NCBI GenBank assembly: GCA_959347315.1
Contig: OY365807.1
Span: 13,653,307-13,717,306 of the forward strand
Direction: 5' to 3'
Length of the DNA: 64,000 nucleotides
DNA from: Bimastos eiseni
Lineage: Eukaryota > Annelida > Clitellata > Crassiclitellata > Lumbricidae
Below are positions 58,466 to 64,000 of this stretch, in pieces. Each line of letters opens with the position of its first letter. Within the stretch, counting starts at the first letter, position 1. The notes below the pieces were generated by a model that did no database searches, had not been told where the DNA came from, and was given only the letters and a program-made list of their open reading frames with translations. A program made the translations under genes and the position numbers.

Positions 58466-61306
58466 GTATATCCTTTTTTTTCATTTGCAATGTTCTTACA
58501 TGTAGACAGGAGCAAATTTCTTAAGGAAAACTCCTCAGAGATGATTCGAAGCTGGCATCACACTACCATACAATATTCGTTTAATTCACCAAAAGTGTTC
58601 AAACTGACATGGCTGTAACTTAAATTACACTAGATCTGTCAGTTTAGTCATTTCGTTGTAAATGAGGGGGGATCCCACTGACCCCATAACAGGACAATTA
58701 ATAATGCATCTAGTAAATGTTCTTGAAAAAATGAAGCAAGGTATGAAGTTTTTACTGTCCTTCAAGCATGCAGGGGGTTTTGACGAAACGACTTTATTGC
58801 TGATTCTAGATTCGATCCAATAAATTTGCAATATTTGGTTCTGGGCACTGTTTGTTCTCTGCAATCACAGAAATTTAAAAAATCTGTTATGTTCGTGCAA
58901 GGTGTGATTCAAACAAGAGTTTATGCACTGAACTATTTAAAATAAACTGTTATATTGTTTATATTGAAATTTACACTTTGAACCGCATCGAGTAAGAAAA
59001 TGACCGACTGTCCGACATTTTTCTTGATGCGTTGATTTATAATTTTAGTAGCTCATACGAATTTTTAATTAGAAATTTTGCCAAAGGAAGTCGCCCAAAT
59101 GAGTTGCTATTTTTTTAGTAAATAAAAAAGAAGTTGTTTTTTATATTAAATATATGTCTTCTTTTGACATTTTTATCAGCCAATTCCAATTAATTGGTCT
59201 GTTGCAAAATCTGGCAGAAATCAGTTTACAGATCAGGATTCAGTCCAACCCATCTTTTCTACCAGGGTTGGGCCAGGAGTTCCTCTGAGTAGTTATCTTT
59301 TAGGGGCACTATATAAATGCTCTGAATAATCAAATGTTGCGAATTACTTTACAGCCTGTTCTGTAGTGACATGTCTGAATGGCCAAGCATGGTTTGCTGC
59401 CATGGGGTATTCTAGAAGTTTTGTACCGTGTGCAACTGATTCGATTTTGACAAGGATTGGTCTCAAAATATACATCATGTGTGTAATAAGTTTATTTAAC
59501 GACGCATCCATGACAAGGATGATATGCGTTAAATATATATATATATACATCAGTGAAATATACTTCAGTGTTGAGGCACATTTTTATATAACGCTGAACT
59601 TGAGAACGTTTGGCCAATAGTGAATGGCGAGTTTTTGCGCCATTTTCAGGGTTGGAAGCAGGGACCATGCTCAGGTATGGACCAATGTACGTGTGGATCT
59701 TCTGCCTTTGGATCTGCATGCATCCAATGTATTGTAGTGATCCAGAAATGGCGTGGGATTGGCGAAAACACTATGGACTAAAGAGATTTGGAGACATTGA
59801 GTCTACTTTACAGAACATAGGCCTACTAGCCATAAAAACTCGGACCCATACCAACCCAGAAAGACAAGTCAGATGGCACAGACAACCAAGCCTGAGTACA
59901 CCCATGCAACCCAGAAAAGATTCCCAGAAAAGACCGCTACTATCCAAAAATAGAAGACGAACAGCATGGCCGGTATAAGTGGGACAAGTATCAGTGTAAG
60001 AAATAGCAGAAGATGCTGTCAACTGTCACAGCAGCAGCAGCAGCAGCTGTCCTATTTCCGTTGTGAATCTTTTTGGTCTATTGATTTCTCCATTTGGCTT
60101 GCTGCTGCTGATGCTGATGCTGCTGTGGCTATTTCTGGAGATCTCTATTTTTAGTTGCGCTATTGAATGGCATCGGTCTGGTTACGAAGCGCGTGCAGAA
60201 GGAGGCCGAGCGACTTGCAGTCTGATGGATTAATCTCTATTGGCAGAATAATACGTCCTCCCTCTGTTCACTCATTCTGTGCTCAGCTATTGCACTCATA
60301 ATTATGCTCGGCCGCTGTTCTGAGACATCGTGCTAGGCAGTCGCTGTGCTCGTGTGCTCGAACGCTGTGCTCAACCATTGTTATGCTTCTGTGCAAGGCC
60401 GCTGTGCTCAAAGCTGATCTAGCGATGCTAGACCTGTGTGCTCAGCCAGATGTGCTCGGCTCTTGCGTGGGGTGTTGTCTGCTGTCAAGGCTCTGCTAAG
60501 AATAGTCAACGTTTTTGTCGTCAGTTTTGGACTTCGCTCAGAAATAATGGCATTTGCAAATGACTAAGTCATGCATCCAATAGATCCTTGAAGGGAAGGA
60601 GGGAGGGAGGGAGGCAGAGGAAGGAGCAGGAAGAGGAGGAGGTGGAAGAGGCTAGGTAGGAAGAAGTAAGACTTGGAATGGATGGGAGGTGGTGGAAAAG
60701 AAGATGTTTGCAAAGGAGGATGAGGAAGGAAATGAAGGGTAATAGGAAGACATGGAAAGGAAGGGAAGAAGAGCAGTAGGTGTTGGACTAGGACTACTAG
60801 GACTACGTGAATTGGATGGAAAGGAGGAAGTTGAGGAGGACAATGATGGAGAAAGGAGGAAACAAAGATGAATAGATGAAGGTAAACAATTGTTATGTAG
60901 CTTAATAGTAATAACAATGACAATTTATATGTGCGGTCATACTGCTATAAGGGCGCCTCACAAAACGACTAGCTTCATGTGTGTCATTTGACAAATCCTA
61001 GCAAAATGACATAGATCTCACCATTTCAGACTATTTAGTCCTTTAACCTTCATAATGGGGTGTCTGCTTGTTGGCATTCTATGTCTTTATCTGTCTGTCT
61101 GTCTGTCTGCCATCAGGCCACTCTGAATGGGCTTTTGCACCAGAATAACAATTTGTTATGAGTCTAGTGCGCTTTGTAATGTTTGTATCTGGTATTAGCA
61201 TGCAGTACTTGTGTAAGGGCATTGACTAATGTGCCTTTTTTAAATGTTTGTTTTGTGTTAAGAGGACTGATGTGTAGGTCAACGATTTGCTTGTGGTGTT
61301 TGGTAG
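58466..61306 (+). other. HDAC intron 8 (2.84 kb)
   Basis: Bounded by GTATAT and TTTGGTAG. A LINE-like tail (GGGGCACTATATAAATGCTC) lies at 59304-59323. The 122-codon ORF at 59610-59978 has no recognised domain. CAG repeats at 60029-60047 face CTG-rich sequence at 60097-60125. Degenerate TGTGCTC repeats span 60280-60470 and purine-rich repeats 60590-60880. Confidence 0.6.
60590..60880. repeat. Polypurine tract
   Basis: GGGA and GAGGAG repeats on + with few pyrimidines over almost 300 bp. Minus-strand open frames are composition artefacts. Confidence 0.85.
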
Positions 61307-61423
61307 GAACCTAGGGGATTTGGTGGACTCGATTTCCAACTGTCTGCAGGCAGCCAGAGCCGACCGGACATAACTGTTGGCCAGCCACAGAGAAGTCCTT
61401 TTGCCTATAAACCATCAGCCATT
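61307..61423 (+). CDS. HDAC4: Class IIa histone deacetylase, coding exon 9
   Basis: Residues 332-370, 117 bp, phase 0 on both sides, between TTTGGTAG and GCCATT|GTAAGA. The peptide contains SRPDITVGQPQRSP, matching the conserved SLPNITLGLP segment downstream of the nuclear localisation region in HDAC4/5/9. The rest (EPRGFGGLDFQLSAG, FAYKPSAI) is family-specific. The acceptor has a weak pyrimidine tract rich in TG, so inclusion may be regulated; skipping it would keep the frame. Confidence 0.88.
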
Positions 61424-62945
61424 GTAAGACTTAGTTTATGTTTTCTGCTAAGATGAACTCTACCAAGATATGTCTGGATTGGCAGACTGTCATTCCCTCA
61501 TTTCTTTCATTATTTCTTCTTTCTGCGGTCCTCAAGTTCATTTCTTAAGTCCTTCCGTCTTTCCTTCGAGCTATCCTACCTTCGTTACTTCCTTCCTATC
61601 TTCATTTCTTCGTTCCAACCATCCAGTCTTCAAGCCTCTCTTCTTTCCTTCCTCATTTACATCTATCCATTCTTCCTTTATCCCTGCCTTTCTTCCTTCC
61701 TTCTTTCTTGTGATCCATTAATTCATCCATCATTCTTTCCTTCATTCCTTACTTTTTTCTTTTCTATCCATGATTTCTTTTTACTGAACTCATTCCGTCC
61801 TTCACTCCTTCCTTCATTTCATCAATCTTTTTCCTTTCTTTCTTCTTTCTTTCTTTGTTCATTCATCCATCTTATATGTTTTGTGATTGGCTTAGACGAG
61901 ATATTGTGATGATGATGATATTCATTTATTTTCATTTTTTTATTGTCATTATTATGATAACGTAACAGATGTCATATTGCATCATGGGTTACAGGGAAAT
62001 AAACGAACTGTCTAGGTGTTTATTTAGCGTTAAAATATTGCTGGACCAGACTATGATGGACATTTTAAATTCCTGTAAAGTACTCTAAATATGTAGTTGT
62101 TATTGTCCTTACTGGGGAATTCCTTGCTGTGTTTTAGGCCACAGTGGCGTTTAGTGAGTGCAGTGGAATAGGAGGCTCTACATGGTTGTGGTTCCTCTCG
62201 ATGTTCTGTATGAAATTTAGATCCTCAGCAGATCCTATGTGGTTTTCCATTGTAGGACTGCCTTCACGTATAATATATCCCATCACCACTGTTCTCGGCA
62301 GTAGTTGCTCGAGTTCTTGATGATCTGATGCCTTCCCATACACTCACCAAACAGGCAAAGATGCAGTAGGCAGGAAGCTTCTGCAACTGCTTTCAAGCAC
62401 ATCATATGAGTCCATGACACATGCAGTGCTTGAAGCAATGCAGAGTAGGCATAGGTTATTTCTTTCAAGTGTAGGGTCGCACTAGATCGTTTACAAAGGT
62501 GACTGCACAGATTTCCAGTGACTCACTACCCAAATCGCCCCTTTTATCAGCTGAAGCAGCTCCACTCTTTTCCTCCTCCAATTACCTGCATCTGTCTAGA
62601 TTTGAAATAATTCAGCCTGAGGTTATTTTTTTGTGGCCTACTATGAGTCAGCCAAAAGATCTTTTCTGACATCAATTGGTCCCTTCCACTTTTCCATCTT
62701 TCCACCTTTGCCTCTTTCCTTTGCTTTTCGATTCATTGATCTTTTCATATTTTTTACTTAAAGTCGTCGTTCCACCTCTGATTCCTTCCTTTTTTTCCTT
62801 CATTCATTCATATTTTTGCCTAAACAAGACGTAAAGTGGTGCATTCCTATTTTCCATCGATTTTTCCTTCTTTTGTTGCCTTCCATCGTTTTGTATTCAT
62901 TCATTGTTTCTTTTCAATCAAATATGGCATGAACTGGATTTTCAG
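61424..62945 (+). other. HDAC intron 9 (1.5 kb)
   Basis: Bounded by GTAAGA and GATTTTCAG. CTTCC and TTCC repeats fill 61490-61860. An unassigned sequence with minus-strand open frames at 62134-62468 may be a decayed element. Confidence 0.6.
61490..61860. repeat. TTCC-rich polypyrimidine tract
   Basis: Degenerate CTTCCTTC repeats over about 370 bp of intron 9. Complementary in composition to the purine-rich tract at 60590-60880 in the preceding intron. Confidence 0.85.
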
Positions 62946-63241
62946 AGCATGACTGCCCTTCGTGGCTCTGAAGCAGAGCTGGAAATGGCCGCCGCCTTGT
63001 CGAGTCATTACGGTAGCCTACCACTGGTTGGTGGCATCTACCACCGGGCTTCATCCGAGGCGACAGATGGTGACAGTGTCCCAGAAGGCCAGGAGATGAT
63101 GTCGGGCAAGGCTTTTGATGGAGACCCAAGCGATGGTCATGGCCCAAGGACCATGGGCTCCACCGGAGGACCGATGTTTCCGTCTCACCTGGACACGGCC
63201 AACTTGACCGCATCTTACGTTCAGGCGCTGTTGCTGGCAAG
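62946..63241 (+). CDS. HDAC4: Class IIa histone deacetylase, coding exon 10
   Basis: Residues 371-468, 296 bp, entering in phase 0 after GATTTTCAG and leaving in phase 2 at GCAAG|GTATGT. The peptide (SMTALRGSEAELEMAAALSS, later MFPSHLDTANLTASYVQALL) is rich in Ser, Gly, Ala and acidic residues and has no domain. It occupies the poorly conserved linker between the SLPNI-type segment and the second 14-3-3 site of the vertebrate enzymes. IYHRASSEA offers a basic-directed serine, but lacks the proline at +2 expected of a 14-3-3 site. The open frame with matching phases and good splice sites supports it as an exon; identity to known proteins is low. The catalytic domain must follow outside the window. 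Confidence 0.85.
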
Positions 63242-64000
63242 GTATGTCGATCGTGGAGTTAATGTCAAATATGTGATCGGATTGAATGGTTAAGATCCAG
63301 GCTGACTGGGCCTGTCATGAGCTACCCAGAAGCCCAGGTACCTGCTCAAAGGACGGTGCCGGGCCGGGAATGCAATACCCAAAATTGGCTGTCTATAGTC
63401 ATTACTTTAAAATGCAAGGAGCCTGTGGTGGACAGTGGGAATACCAGTGCAAAGCCAATTCAGCACTGAGGTTGAAGTCCCACAGACTCACCATTACCTA
63501 GCTATGTTTCTGCATCAGCTGTTATTCACCATAGTTAGTAAAACTATTAGGTTGAGTATCATTTATAAACTGAATATGTTATGTCATTCATTGATAAAGC
63601 TGAAAAGTGTAATGCCTTCAAGGAAATGCAGTCTTTAATGGTTTAGCTTAGTTGCTGTTTGAATGGCACTGTGTGATAGGGGTGGGTAAATAACACAACT
63701 TCTTTCCCTATGAAAAAATTAATTTTTGATGGTCAATTCACAGCAGCCCAGTTTTAATGATTTTAATTAGTGCTGTTAGCGATTACATTTTTAAATATCA
63801 ACTATTTAAGAATTACAAATTATTTATTTATCGACTTGTACAGCCATAGATTTTATTTATTCCCCTATAAGTAATACAAGATGATATACAAAATTAACAT
63901 TATTCATTGTTTATCTCTTAATAGTAATACCAGGGCACCTTATCGGATATAATAAGCAGTCTTCAATTGATCGCTCAAATAAATGTGATCACAAACATTT
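63242..64000 (+). other. Start of HDAC intron 10
   Basis: Begins GTATGT. Nothing recognisable; AT-rich toward the end. The next exon is not in the window. Confidence 0.6.

Overview
The window is an AT-rich, intron-rich animal genome segment. No bacterial gene organisation is present, long ORFs are absent, and the real coding sequence is short exons with GT/AG boundaries. The short palindrome TAGGCCTA recurs often in the first 16 kb, and CR1/L2-like, hAT, Tc1/mariner and BEL/Pao-type relics are abundant. I infer a marine invertebrate, most likely a deuterostome such as an echinoderm; the taxon is inference only.

The one gene I can reconstruct is on the + strand: the 5' part of a class IIa histone deacetylase (HDAC4/5/7/9 family). 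Ten coding exons (17094-17262, 41908-41985, 45240-45436, 54095-54218, 55593-55701, 56416-56528, 57780-57899, 58383-58465, 61307-61423, 62946-63241) join with compatible phases into 468 uninterrupted codons plus two bases. They encode the N-terminal regulatory half: a divergent leader, the glutamine/glutamate-rich coiled coil, the MEF2-binding helix, the first 14-3-3 phosphoserine site, the basic nuclear localisation region, and a conserved SRPDITVGQP-type segment. The deacetylase domain and the second 14-3-3 site must lie beyond base 64000. Intron 1 is about 24.6 kb.

Layout: 1-16.6 kb is gene-free and packed with DNA transposons and foldbacks (1827-3019 Tc1/mariner-like, 4752-5165 and 9974-10497 related MITEs, 11335-12444 palindromic foldback element, 13192-14518 hAT relic with a perfect 8-bp target duplication). 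16.6-17.3 kb is the probable promoter, 5' leader and first coding exon. 17.3-41.9 kb is intron 1, with tRNA-derived SINEs, a BEL/Pao integrase relic, an RTE-like LINE, nested hAT-type elements and a 27-bp minisatellite. A CpG-rich pocket at 40.3-40.7 kb may be an alternative promoter. 42-54 kb (introns 2 and 3) holds CR1/L2-like LINE relics, a 1.8-kb block of diverged tandem repeats (48480-50280) and TA microsatellites. 54-63.3 kb is the exon cluster, with a second copy of a hAT MITE in intron 6.

I found no convincing tRNA, rRNA, CRISPR array or second host gene, and nothing I would call a new molecular system. The best observations are the class IIa HDAC gene structure, the layered transposon insertions with diagnostic target-site duplications, and several unexplained palindromic or tandem structures.
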